Origin: Henckelia pumila
Taxonomy: Eukaryota > Streptophyta > Magnoliopsida > Lamiales > Gesneriaceae
Direction: 5' to 3'
Assembly (NCBI RefSeq): GCF_033568475.1
Contig: NW_027331833.1
Coordinates: 6,820,001-6,884,000, forward strand
Length of the DNA stretch: 64,000 bases
Each line of letters opens with the position of its first letter. The stretch's first letter is position 1. The notes beneath the pieces are model-generated. The model was not told the origin of the DNA. It saw nothing but the letters and a program-made list of their open reading frames with translations, and searched no databases. Shown here piece after piece: positions 47,160 through 58,445 of this stretch. Both the position numbers and the translations under genes were made by a program.

Positions 47160-47500
47160 TCACTATTCCCCCTAAAAAATGCATATAAGACACATCAATA
47201 AGTCCAAGAACATTTATAAAATAAGAAAACTTATTCTCAGGGAGTGGCTTGGTGAAAATATCCGCTGATTGTAGATCAGTTGAGATGTATTCCAAGCAAA
47301 TATCCTTCTTCAGAGCATGGTATCAGAAGAAATGATGCTTGAAATCAATATTCTTCATCCTGGAGTGAAGAATAGGATTTTAGGTGATTAATATATTGCT
47401 CGTGTTTCCACAAAATATTGGTGACTCTTTGAACAAAATATTGGTGTCTCTTTGGCCGCAATACCATATCTCTGAACTATTATTGGATCCAGAGCAGTTG
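47160..47500 (-). pseudogene. Copia RNase H C-terminal fragment
   Basis: On the minus strand, ALKKDICLEYISTDLQSADI and FTKPLPENKFSYFINVLGLI match the conserved end of Ty1/copia Pol, downstream of RNase H. Stops and shifts occur upstream of these phrases. No LTR was assigned to it, so it is a remnant of a third copia lineage. Confidence 0.7.
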
Positions 47501-47519
47501 AGAACAAACTTTCAGCAGC

Positions 47520-47628
47520 TAAGTACTCTGCTCCTGCAGTATTTATGGAATTGATGAATAGAGTATTTCAAAAATACTTGGATGACTTTGTCATTAATTT
47601 CCCCAAGAATAAGATTAGCAACCCGAGG
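47520..47628 (+). pseudogene. Gypsy RT fragment fused to an LTR tail
   Basis: Positions 47535-47600 encode APAVFMELMNRVFQKYLDDF, the same RT segment as 55930-55990 in the complete gypsy element. It is followed within a few bases by AAGATTAGCAACCCGAGGTC and CCCACA, the last bases of that family's LTR. The thousands of bases that normally separate them are absent. Confidence 0.65.
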
Positions 47629-49153
47629 TCCCCACACCTAACCCAGCCACCAAACCAGTGAACAGAAACTAAGACCCAGCCATGACAGAAAAATCATCCA
47701 AAACCAAGCTACAATGCATAAAAACGTTAATGATGCATGAAGCTTAAAACTTGAGCTACCATATCCACATATAAATGCAACAACACGATTTAATAATCAA
47801 AACAGTGAATATATTGATCTAAATGGGAGAGTAAGGAAGAGTATAACATGCCTTTGCGTTTAAAATGCACGAAAAATTTATACGGTTACGGTTGCGTATA
47901 TCGAGACTCGGGAATCTCATAACTTTCCAATTCTGAAAGTCAAATCCCTAAACTGCTGATTTCTGCCTCTATATATCTTCAACTAGCTTCCGATCTGCGA
48001 AAAATACACAATGGTCAAAAGTCAACTTTGGTCAAACTTTGATCAAAAATTTCCGAACTTTATTACGTTCTCAGTGCTTCACGGTTTCAAATCTCGACTC
48101 GAAACTTAGATATTTGGATCTATCACGTCGAGCCAGTAAAAAATGGTTAACATATCGGTGGTCGCCGAAAAATTGGGGAAGACGGCGGCGACGTCCAAAA
48201 CTACTCCAAAATTCATGAAATTTGGCAGGCTTGTAGAGCTTGACGAGACAATTCCAACGCACTAGGCCATGACCGGAATGGACCACCGAGGCGGCCGAGA
48301 TCAGCGAATTTTAGGCGACGGCGATGACATCTTCAAGCTCTGATCTACCCTGTTTTCGAATGAAAAATGCTACAATAAGCTCGGGTAAATGCTCTACACA
48401 CCTCATTGCATCATCCAATACCTTTAAAGCCAACAAAAACGAGCCAAAACCACGAAAATTTCACAGGAGAAGACAATGAAAAGTTCCCATCTGTTCTTTC
48501 TCATTTTTTTGGCGATCCAACCGTTCGATCTTTGATTTCTTGGAACCAATAAAATTGTCTTGATCTTAGCTATAAAATGACCGTTCGGATTTTTGATCGG
48601 AGCTCCGGTGAACGTTTGACGATGGTGGGGCGTTTTGGGGGTTAGGCTTTTAGTGTGTGTTTTAGGTGTTTCGTGCGTGAGAGAGAGAGAGAGCACCACT
48701 TAATATTATAAAAATTAGTCCTAAAATAACCCGATATGATCCATTTCAATGCTCTTGTGTTATTTTACTCCAATATGTAATTTAACACATTTTTACAATT
48801 TATCGGAAATAGTTTACTTTGACCAGTAAACTTGACCAGTAAATTCTCCAATAAATAAATCGAGTCAATCTTAGTCTCTGACCAAACATCCAAAACTTTG
48901 ACCAGTCAACTTGGTCAAATATTCTTACAAATTAATTTATCTGGTAAAATAATTATTTTAATTTCAATATCTCAATAATTATTCTAAAATGTCGATATTA
49001 CTAGATATCCAGAAATATTCAAACCCATTGAATAATTGACACGTTTATTTTGTAAATACACTCTATAACTCATTTAGCAGCAATAATTATTTTATAACTC
49101 AATAATTATTTTAATTATCAATTAATTCGATAATAAATTTTTGGGGCGTTACA
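47629..49153 (-). mobile_element. LTR, minus orientation, one end undefined
   Basis: On the minus strand it starts TGTAACGCCCCAAAAATT at 49153, a typical gypsy LTR start. The other end abuts the LTR tail at 47628 without a clear CA. A (GA)n run lies at 48679-48694. Several C/G-rich stretches occur at 48150-48330. Its insertion or recombination removed the continuation of the LRR pseudogene to the left. Confidence 0.5.
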
Positions 49154-49236
49154 GTTGAGACTTGTTAAACTTTTATCAGAAAAGATCAATGAAAGTTAGG
49201 CTAGTGCTAAAGTTGAAGAATCATGGAAATATTGCG
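49154..49236 (-). pseudogene. LRR receptor-like protein, continuation left of copia
   Basis: Read on the minus strand and continuing the frame of 63766-64000 across one copy of the target duplication, this piece gives FFNFSTSLTFIDL, a typical LRR of EIX-type receptor-like proteins. Three stop codons occur within 28 codons, one of them TGA where the family usually has Trp. It is cut at 49153 by the neighbouring LTR. Confidence 0.6.
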
Positions 49237-49932
49237 TGTTGGACTTGAGTGCATCTCCAATTTGTTATGTTGTTTGGGATGTCTTACTTCCGACATATTC
49301 CTATTGGTCCAGGCCTGAGTTGTTAGTCTTTGGACTCTTTTTGAAGATCAGGCCCTCCAAGGCAATTGAAAGTTTGTTGTGGTAGTTTCATGTCAACCGA
49401 GGTTACAAGATTAGCTGTTACTTGGAATGATGAGGGAAGCAGATGGTTACCGGTTCATGAAGGAGCAATATAAATGCTGAGCAGACTTCAAGAACGGAAT
49501 GGGAGGAGATTAGAAATAACACCCAACATCAGAGGATTGAAGATACACGAAAGAGAGTTCATAAGGAGATACAAGGCAGAAGATCATGAGGCAAGGATAG
49601 GAGCCAAGGGAGTGATTAAACTTCTTGTTTTCTTGGTTTTCTTCTGAAACTTGTATTGTACTCTTACTTGGTGATTTAATAAAGATCTTTCTGGGGTTCC
49701 TCTGTGGATGTAAGTCATGCAAATGACTGAACTGCGTAATTTCATGAGTCTTTAAATTCCAGTTCGTATTACTTGTTTGTTGCTTGTGTTCTGAGTGAAT
49801 TGTATTTCATTCTTGAGTTGGTGGATGTGTGATGTTGTGGTGATAAATCGGTGCTTTGGAGTTTGGGGTTAGTAAGACAAGCAAGAAGTGAGAGTATAAG
49901 TTTAGTTCTTGAATTAATTTTTTCGATCAACA
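49237..49932 (+). repeat. 5' LTR of the copia element
   Basis: TGTTGGACTTGAG to CGATCAACA. Matches 63076-63765 with scattered substitutions and a few small indels. Confidence 0.92.
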
Positions 49933-49934
49933 AG

Positions 49935-49952
49935 TGGCGCCGTCTGTGGGAA
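49935..49952 (+). other. Primer binding site of the copia element
   Basis: TGGCGCCGTCTGTGGGAA two bases after the 5' LTR. This is a common plant retrotransposon primer site; I did not assign the tRNA. Confidence 0.7.
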
Positions 49953-49978
49953 ATCTAAACGAATGGGAATTGCAACAA

Positions 49979-51397
49979 TGAAATTTTATATAGAGAAGTT
50001 CATGGGTAAGAATGATTTTTCACTTTGGCGTATCAAGATGTGTGCTGTCTTGATCCAGTAGGGATTGTTAGATGCATTACACAAAGAAGAAGGAAAGTAT
50101 ACCGATGAAAAAGACAAGATTGATATGTTGGAGAAAGCACACAGTGCTATAATCTTGTGCCTAGGTGACAAGCCACTTCGAGAAGTATGTACAGAAACCT
50201 CTGCAGCTGTTGTGTAGAACAAGCTTGAGAGCTTGTATATGACAAAGTCACTTGCTAACCGGCTATATATGAAGCAAAGGCTATACTCGTTCATCATCAG
50301 GGAGGATAAGGCCCTAGACGATCAGATAGAAGAATACACCAAAATTCTTGACGATCTTGAAAATATAAAGATCAAACTCAAAGAGTAAGACAAGGCCTTA
50401 ATTCTGTTGAATGCATTGCCTAAGAAATATGAAAACTTTAGAGACGCCTTGTTGTATGGGAGGGAGCAGACAATCACATTATAAGAGGTCGTGTCTGCAA
50501 TACAATCGAAGGAACTCTAGAGGAAAACTAATGCAAGTGCAGAATCTCAAGGGAAAAGTTTTACCATTCGAGGCAGGTCAGAAAAAAGAGTTCCGAATAG
50601 TAAGAAGTTTATGTCTTGATCAAGAAGTCAGGGGAGAGGTCATAGGAGGAATACTGGAAATTTGAAATGCTTTATATGTCATAAGGAGGGTCATTTCAAA
50701 AGAAATTACCGTAAAAGAAAGGGGAGACAAAATGATACACCAAAAGAAGATGGATCAGCTGTTGTGGTATCTGATGGATATGATTCGGCAGAGGTATTGG
50801 TGATATCAAATCACGACACAAACATTAAGTGGATATTAGACTCTGGCTGCTCTTTTTATATGTGTCCAATAAAGTCATGGTTTGAAAAACTAGAGGAATC
50901 AGATCAAGGTATGGTGCTCCTAGGAAAGAATAAAGCCTGCAGAATAAAGGGAGTTGGATCAATGAGGATCATGATGTATGATGGGGTGGATAGGTTGCTA
51001 TCTAAGGTGAGATATGTACCAGAACTCAAGATGAATCTCATATTTCTTGGTACCCTTGATACATAATGTTACTCTTTTAAATCAAATAATGGACAACTCA
51101 TGAAAGTGTCCAGAGGGTCCATGGTGATTATGAAGGCAGTGAAGGATAATGCCCTATACATTATGAAGGGTGATAGCATTGTTGGTAAAACAACAAATGT
51201 TCGAACAGAAGACATGAATAAACTCTGGCACCTAAGGTTGGGGCATGTAAGTGAGAAATGTTTTCAAGAACTATCCAAGTGGGGTTTGTTAGGAGGTGAC
51301 AAGATACAGACACGTGAACTTTGTGAAAGTTGTGTTTTAGGGAAGGCAAGGAGAGTGTCATTCCCTAAAGCAAAGCACACCACTGAGCACCCTTTAG
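49979..51397 (+). pseudogene. Copia gag, protease and pre-integrase region
   Basis: Starts at ATG 49979 (KFYIEKFMGKNDFSLWRIKM), a typical copia gag N-terminus. A zinc knuckle CFICHKEGHFKRNY near 50666 has lost its last Cys (Tyr instead). Protease active site ILDSGCSFYMCP lies at about 50835. The pre-integrase motif LWHLRLGHVSEKCFQELSKW and CESCVLGKARRVSF at 51222-51360 follow. Stops at about 50059, 50215, 50386, 50482 and 51064 break the frame; several read as CAG to TAG or TGG to TAG changes. The frame ends at the nested gypsy element. Confidence 0.85.
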
Positions 51398-51402
51398 CAT
51401 AT
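51398..51402 (+). other. Target-site duplication CATAT, left copy
   Basis: CATAT directly before the gypsy 5' LTR, repeated at 60521-60525 after the 3' LTR. The copia integrase frame resumes after the right copy. Confidence 0.9.
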
Positions 51403-53479
51403 TGTAAGGCTCGAGATTAATTAAAAATTAATCCGAATTTAATTTGATTTTAATCCGAGTATATTTAATTTGGGAATATTTAGAGTTTTGATTTAAATTC
51501 TAATATTCTTAAATTATTTAGGATTGAAATTGAATTAAAATAAGGGCCGAGGACCAAATTGCAAATATTGAAGACTTAAGGGACTAAACTGCAATTATGC
51601 TTGAAAGTTATCAGATTTTAATTCTATCACTCAGCATGAATACGTGTTATTATCTAAGGAATTCAGAATTTGAGCAGAGAAGTCGATTTCCTTCCCTTTG
51701 GTTTGATTTCATGATTTTTGAATTGCCGTAACTTTTGCTCCGGTTATCTGATTTTGATTCTGTAAATTGTTCTGGAATCCTTACAACGAGGGCTTCGATC
51801 TCGTGTAAGTTTTATGATGTTTTATATGAATTTCGAAGTTAGTTTGGGACAGAGATCAGGTTTTGAGTTATTGAGTATGTTTATCGTTGTTTATGCGATT
51901 CTATCTAAAAACCGGATTGAGGAGTTTGTATTAAACGTGTCCAAGCATGATTTACAGCTTATGATTGTTGTTTATAGCTGATATTATGAAGAGTTTGATG
52001 ATATGGTAGCTGATATATGTTGTACGAATGATTGAAATAAAGTTAGAAATGGTTTCGGGATTACGTCGGTTATCGATTTTCAATCGCTATGCTGTTTAAT
52101 CGAGTTTTTGGACTGTTTTGATATTCGATAGCTAAGCTGAAACACTTATCTTGATGATGTGAATGTTATAGAATTTTATTCTTCAGTTTTAGTTGAGTTT
52201 GGAAGGCCAACGACTCGAGACAACGACTTTGAACCGAAGAAAGTTGATTGAGGTTTGAAATGCAATCGTTTGACGATCTTATGATGTTTTCGACTCGATT
52301 TTGATACAATAGATTGGAATGAAGTTTGATATTTGTGTATTTGATGTATCTTTCAGATTTGAAGAGTCCAGAATCGATAATAACGAAGGTATAATGATGA
52401 CATCGCGAAGTAGGGACTTTGAAACTCAAGAATGACTATTATTGAGTTGGCCCGCAAAAACCACATATTTGTTTATGTTTTTGATTTGATTGTGATGTTT
52501 TCGATCCATCTCAGGTAGTGGATCTTTAAATTTGAGGTGTTATGATGCTATATTGAATTGATTCTATGCCAAGGTTGTTGTTAACCTTATTTGCGAGTCG
52601 GTTACGAACTCGTTAGATGGATATCCATGTCAAGATCAGTTATGAATCTTGATGGCCTCGAAGTTATGTGAATCAATTCGTATTTGAAGCGTTAAATTAC
52701 TCTATTTGTTGAGTCGAGTTTAAATTGAGACGATGTGATTTATTTAGCGCTTTCTATATGTTGGTTATACTGAGAATCGTTTCTCACCGGAGGTTATCCG
52801 GCTTTTGTCTTGTTTTGTATGTGTGCATGACAACAGAGAGGGCAGGAGCTGATCATCGACATCATTGACATCTAGGAGAGAGTCTAGCACGTGAGGACTC
52901 GGGTTGTAGATGAAGTCTTGTGAACTTTAGAATCATAGAACCTTAGAACTTGTTGGTTTGAAGTATTGTATGGAATTTGAGATAGTTATGCTTTCTATTA
53001 ACCTTTGAATGAATCGTTCGATGTATATATATGCATGACTTGTTGTTCGAGATCTTGTTTATTTGTTGATGCAAGTTCCAGAACTTTTAAACCATGCCTT
53101 GTATTGATTTTGGTGACAAGAATTGATAGTATATGGTTTTGACAGCAACAATATTTATGCAGAGTTTTCTGGAGTTGGAGGCCGCTCGATCGGCAAGATT
53201 TCACCGATCGAGCGAGGCCTGTATTTTGCAAACAGAGAGTTTGGATTTTCTTGGCCGCTCGATCGGCAGAAGTTGACCGATCGAGCAAGACCAAATTATA
53301 CTCAGACCCGAGGATTGTGATTTTTTAGCCGCTCGATCGGTAAGATTTCACCGATCGAGCGAGGTTCAAGTTTTTTTAAAAAAAATTTATTTGGTTTGAG
53401 TATTATTTTAAACACTTGATTAATGGTTTATTAATCGTTAATTGCCCTAAGATAAGATTAGCAACCCGAGGTCCCCACA
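51403..53479 (+). repeat. 5' LTR of the nested gypsy element
   Basis: TGTAAGGCTCGAG to CGAGGTCCCCACA, 2077 bp. Carries three inverted-repeat modules at 53183-53361. No confident TATA box was chosen. Confidence 0.93.
53183..53361. repeat. Triple hairpin cassette, 5' LTR copy
   Basis: Three modules of CGCTCGATCGG, 10-13 bp loop, CCGATCGAGCG: 53183-53214, 53256-53286 and 53330-53361. The loops are AAGATTTCA-like or AGAAGTTGA-like. The second module has one arm base changed. Each could form an 11 bp stem in RNA or DNA. Confidence 0.9.
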
Positions 53480-53484
53480 ACAGG

Positions 53485-53496
53485 TGGTATCAGAGC
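53485..53496 (+). other. Primer binding site, initiator tRNA-Met type
   Basis: TGGTATCAGAGC five bases after the 5' LTR is complementary to the 3' end of plant initiator methionine tRNA, as in most plant gypsy elements. Confidence 0.9.
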
Positions 53497-53767
53497 TTAA
53501 GTTTCTTGGACTGAGAATAGATGAGCGGGGTAGATCGAGTCTTAAATTGTCACGTGATGCTGTGATAATTTGCGAAGAATATGTTATACATTGTTTTGAA
53601 TTACATGCTGTCTGGTTTTTTTTTATTGAAGTAATAACATGTATTAAATGAGTATGAATCAGAACTCGATCTCTTGAGAAGGCATAATTGTGCTAATCAA
53701 AGGGAGACTGAAACAGAAGTGTGTTAGGATAAGATGAACTGTGCACTAATCTATTTGATTATCAGAT

Positions 53768-54735
53768 ATGCCTCCCCGACCAGCACCGAGGGTTAGACAA
53801 CCATTGGCAGTGAATGAACCAGAACAGACAAATGCTGCACAGGTCCCAGTGACAGCAACTGAACATGGACAGGGTAGTACTTATACTGATGAGTTCAGTG
53901 ATGCTAATCCGATGGAGAAACTTCTAAAACGATTCCAATCATTCAAACCACCGAAGTTGCAAGGAACTGAGAATGCTGTGGAGTGCAAAAACTGGTTGGA
54001 AGATATTGAGCAGTTATTCGAGTCCATTGAATATACAGATAATCGTCGTGTGAGACTGGTAATTCATCAATTGCATGGCCTTGCCAAGAGTTGGTGGATA
54101 GCGACGAAGAGAGCATTGGAAAACCAAGGTACTATTATTACCTGGTCTGTATTTCGAACTGCTTTCTATCAGCGTTTCTTTCCTGTGTCTTATCGCAAGG
54201 ACAAAGGAGCAGATTTTGCAAGTTTACAACAGGGACAGTTAAATATTGAGGAATATGTTGCAAAATTCACTAGCCTGTTGAAGTTGCTCCACATATTGTT
54301 GTTAGTGATGAAGCTCAAGCCGATCAATTTATCAATGGCTTGAATCCTGATGTGCTTACACTTGTGAATTCGGGAAGACCGAATACCTTTGCCGATGCTC
54401 TGAATCGAGCAAAGGGTGAAGAAGCAGGGATATTGAAACAATGATGAGCACAGTTTGTGCCACAGCCAGTGAGACAGCCCCAAGAGCAGCCACAGATTCC
54501 ACCACTTCGATTTGAAGCTGGAGGTAGCAGCAGTGGAAAGAAAAGTTTCTTCAAGGGCAAGAGCAAACAATTCAAGAGATCTGGTGGTAGTAGCTCTTCT
54601 AGTTCAGGTAGTTTCCGACAGTCTAGAGCTGGACAGAGGTCAGATGTGTATTGCACCAATGTGGTGGTCGCCATACTAATGATCAATGCCGAGGTGTGTT
54701 TGGCAGTTGCCACATTTGCAACAAGATGGGACACT
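53768..54735 (+). pseudogene. Gag of the nested gypsy element
   Basis: ATG at 53768 (PPRPAPRVRQPLAVNEP). The retrotransposon gag domain covers 53930-54330, with ENAVECKNWLEDIEQLFESI and AKSWWIATKRALENQ. A frameshift near 54285 moves the frame; a stop follows at about 54442. A Ser/Gly/Lys-rich linker then leads, after another frameshift near 54655, to a CCHC zinc knuckle, CHICNKMGHFARVCP, at about 54705-54750 for RNA binding. Confidence 0.85.
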
Positions 54736-56400
54736 TTGCGAGAGTGTGTCCATAACGAGGTTCTGAGGGTGCACAGGGTACTGGATCATCGAGACCGGTG
54801 GGTCAATCTACATCTTCTGTTCACTCTTTTCAACCACAGCCTGCAGCACAGAGTAGAGGAGGAGGTCAGACGGTGAATCAACCTCCGAGGCAACAAGCAC
54901 GTGTGTTTGCATTGACAGAGGAGCAAGCACAAGCAGCACCAGACGATGTGATTGCAGGTAACTGTTTTCTTTCTGGTTATCCTGCCTATGTCTTATTCAA
55001 TACTGGTGTGTCGCATACCTTCATATCTAAACTCTTTGTTACGTTGTATTCATTGCCTGTTGAGTCATTAACTACTGTAGTGTCTATATCTTCACCATTG
55101 GGAAAATGTATAGTATCAGTGAAGTCTGTTAGAAACTGTGTACTACAGTACGAAGGTAATGAAGTTGAGCTTGACTGTATCGTTCTTTGTTTATCTGATT
55201 TTGACTGTATAATCGGTATTGATATGTTAACCAAGTACAGAGCAACAGTTGACTGTTTTCAAAAGATAGTGAGGTTCGGACCAGTGATGGCTGACGAATG
55301 GAAATTTTATGGTAAGTGTGCTAGATCTAAAATTCCCTTGATCTCTGTTATTGCTATGACTGATTTGAGACAGAAAGGAGCCGAGGGATTTTTGATCTAT
55401 GCAGTTGATGTACTGAAGACTAGACCGAAATTGACTGATCTACCAGTGGTAAATGAGTTTGCGGATGTATTCCCTGACGAGATTCCAGGATTTCCACCGT
55501 ACAGAGAGGTAGACTTCGGTATTGAATTGATGTCAGGTACACAACCAATATCTAAAGCACTTTACCGAATGACACCGATTGAACTGAAAGAACTGAAAGA
55601 CCAACTCGAAGATTTGTTGGCCAAAGGATATATCAGACCGAGTGTATCCCCATGGGGTGCTCCAGTATTATTTGTAAGAAATAAAGACGGATCAATGAGA
55701 TTATGTATTGACTACCGGCAATTGAACAAAGCAACGGTAAAGAATCGCTATCCTTTACCTCGTATCGATGATTTATTTGATCAATTACAGGGATCGTCAG
55801 TATATTCGAAGATTGATCTACGATCCGGATATCATCAATTGAGAGTTAGAGACGAAGAAATTCCTAAGACTGCATTTAGAACCAGGTATGGCCATTATGA
55901 ATTCATAGTCATGCCTTTTGGTTTAACGAATGCACCAGCAGTTTTTATGGGATTGATGAATAGAGTATTTCAAAGATATTTAGACGAATTTGTGATTATT
56001 TTTATCGATGATATTTTGATATACTCTAAGAATCTGTGTGAACATGCTGATCATCTCCGAATTGTACTGAGAACATTAAGAGAAGAGAAATTGTATGCCA
56101 AGTTATCCAAATGTGAATTTTGGTTGCAGAGAGTTGTTTTTCTTGGTCATATAATTTCAGGAGATGGCATTTCAGTTGATCCGAGTAAGGTTGAAGCTGT
56201 GATCAATTGGCAGAGACCGACATCTGTGCCAGATATTCGAAGTTTTATGGGCTTAGCTGGTTATTATCGTCGATTCATTCGAGATTTTTCATCGATAGCG
56301 AAGCCTATTACACAGCTTACATAGAAGAATGCACCATTTATTTGGTCTGAGGCGTATGAAAGGAGTTTTATCGAACTTAAGAATAGATTAACTACAGCGC
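54736..56400 (+). pseudogene. Protease and reverse transcriptase of the nested gypsy element
   Basis: One long frame from 54736. Protease at 54950-55250: [14 protein letters not shown] has Asn where the catalytic Asp belongs in the D-S/T-G triad, so it is probably inactive; DCIIGIDML follows. RT at 55560-56300 with [60 protein letters not shown] and [11 protein letters not shown], where the catalytic box is IDD as is normal in this lineage. The LGH and [11 protein letters not shown] motifs are intact. A TAG at about 56322 stands where the family usually has Gln. Confidence 0.92.
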
Positions 56401-57155
56401 CAGTTTTGAAAATCCCTACATGTACTGGTGATTTTGTTGTTTATTGTGATGCTTCTCACCAGGGTTTGGGATGTATTTTAATGCAGAAAAGACATGTTGT
56501 CGCTTATGCTTCTCGACAACTAAAACCACATGAAGTCAGGTATCCGATTCATGATCTTGAGTTGGCTGCAATTGTTTTTTCATTAAAGATCTGGAGACAT
56601 TACTTATATGGCGAAAAGTTTGAAATCTTTTCTGATCACAAAAGTCTGAAGTATTTGTTCTCACAATCCGAATTGAATATGAGACAACGACGATGGCTTG
56701 ATTTATTGAAGGATTTTGATTGTGAAATCAAATATTATTCGGGAAAATGTAATGCAGCAGCGGATGCCCTGAGTAGAAAGGTTTGTGCTCTGTCTTTGTC
56801 TACTGTAGGTGTATCTAATTTGATTGAAGATTGTTGTATTTCTGGGTATGTATTTGAGACAGATAGAAGACCGATGAGAGTGTATGCAATCAGTGCTGAG
56901 CCAGAATTGCTGATTCGTATTAGAGAAGCGCAGAAAGCCGATCAGAATGTGCAGAAATCGATTGAAATGATCAGATTAGGACATCAATTTGAGTACAAGG
57001 TTAGTGACGATGATATCTTGTATGTGAATAACCGAATAGTTGTTCCCAATATTGCAGACTTGAGACAGAATATTTTAAAAGAAGCTCATTGCAATCGCTT
57101 TAGTGTTCACCCTGGAGGCAGAAAGATGTACAACGACTTGAAGAATCAGTACTAG
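56400..57155 (+). pseudogene. RNase H and integrase zinc finger of the nested gypsy element
   Basis: Continues the frame of the RT. RNase H acidic residues are in [37 protein letters not shown] and [13 protein letters not shown]. The end, [14 protein letters not shown], is well kept. Then the integrase HHCC region starts with [20 protein letters not shown]; the second Cys pair follows the TAG at 57153 (CLNCQQVKAERKKPGG). RNase H removes RNA from the hybrid during reverse transcription. Confidence 0.88.
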
Positions 57156-58334
57156 TGGAAACAAATGAAGTCTGATGTGACTGAATTTGTATCTAAATGT
57201 TTGAATTGCCAACAGGTGAAGGCTGAAAGAAAGAAACCAGGTGGTTTATTACAGAGTTTATCGATTCCTGAATGGAAATGAGACCACATTTCCATGGACT
57301 TTGTAACGAAGTTGCCACGATCATCTCGAGGATGCGATGCTGTTTGGATGATCATCGACAGATTGACGAAATCTGCGTGCTTTATTCCTTATCAAATGAC
57401 TTATCGTCATGATCAAATGGCGGATCTCTATATTCGAGAAGTGGTAAGACTACATGGTGTGCCAAAGTCGATTGTATCTAACCGAGATCCGAGGTTTACT
57501 TCGTACTTTTGGCATAGCCTACAGGAAGCTTTAGGTACGCGCTTACATTTGAGTACTGCTTATCATCCTCAAACTGATGGTCAATCTGAACGAACTATTC
57601 AGATGCTTGAGGATATGCTCAGAGCTATAGTACTTGATTTTGGTGTTACATGGCAAAATTCTATACCACTCGTGGAATTTTCTTATAACAACAGTTATCA
57701 GACGAGTATAGAGATGACACCATTTGAAGCATTATATGGGAAGAAGTGTCGATTGCCTTTGTATTGGGATGATGTTTCTGAGGTACCTGAGTTAGGGCCA
57801 GATATGATCAGAAAAATGACTGAGAAAGTGAAGCTAATACAGTAGAGAATGAGAACAGCGCAGCATAGACAAGCCAGATATGCGAATGTGCGATGACGAC
57901 TGTTATCTTTTGATCAGGGAGATAGAGTGTTTCTGAAGATTTCACCGTTCAGAGGCACCGTTCGATTTGGAAAACGAGGAAAATTATCTCCGAGGTATAT
58001 TGGGCCGTACGAGATTCTCGAGAATATAGGCAATCTATCTTATCGACTCGCTCTTCCTATGTCTTAATCTGGAATACATGATGTCTTTCATACATCGATG
58101 TTGAGAAAGTATATATCTGATGCGTCTCATGTGATTCGTTCTGATGAAGCTGAGTTGGATGATACTCTTAGTTATTTCAAACAACCTATTCAGATTCTCA
58201 ATAGGAAGACAAAGCAACTCCGAACGAAGACTATTCCATTGGTGAAGATTCAATGGAGTCGACACGGAGTTGAAGAGGCGACGTAGGAAGTCGAAGAAGA
58301 TATGAAACAACGATTTCCTTACTTATTTCATTGA
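57156..58334 (+). pseudogene. Integrase core and C-terminus of the nested gypsy element
   Basis: Same frame as RT and RNase H, broken by TGA near 57279, TAG near 57843, TGA 57894-57896, TAA 58065-58067 and TAG 58284-58286. Catalytic core residues are present: Asp in SMDFVTKLPRSSRGCDAVW, Asp in SIVSNRDPRFTSYFW and Glu in AYHPQTDGQSERTIQMLEDM. The GPY-type module RYIGPYEILENIGNLSYRLA follows. The last part (LRTKTIPLVKIQWSRHGVEE) resembles chromodomain-like tails of Tekay-type chromoviruses. Final stop at 58332-58334. Confidence 0.9.
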
Positions 58335-58432
58335 TGTGAGTTCTTATTCAGTTTTTAGTTATTATTTATTCTTATAAGTATACAGATTGCATATCTATAC
58401 TGTTTATGAATTCGAGGACGAACTCATGTCTT

Positions 58433-58445
58433 AGTGGGGGAGAAA
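58433..58445 (+). other. Polypurine tract of the nested gypsy element
   Basis: AGTGGGGGAGAAA directly before the 3' LTR; primes plus-strand synthesis. Confidence 0.88.

Noticed and set aside
53183..53361. CRISPR-like array of palindromic repeats
   Set aside because: Only three units, present in both LTRs of a plant retrotransposon; spacers are not unique and no cas genes exist.
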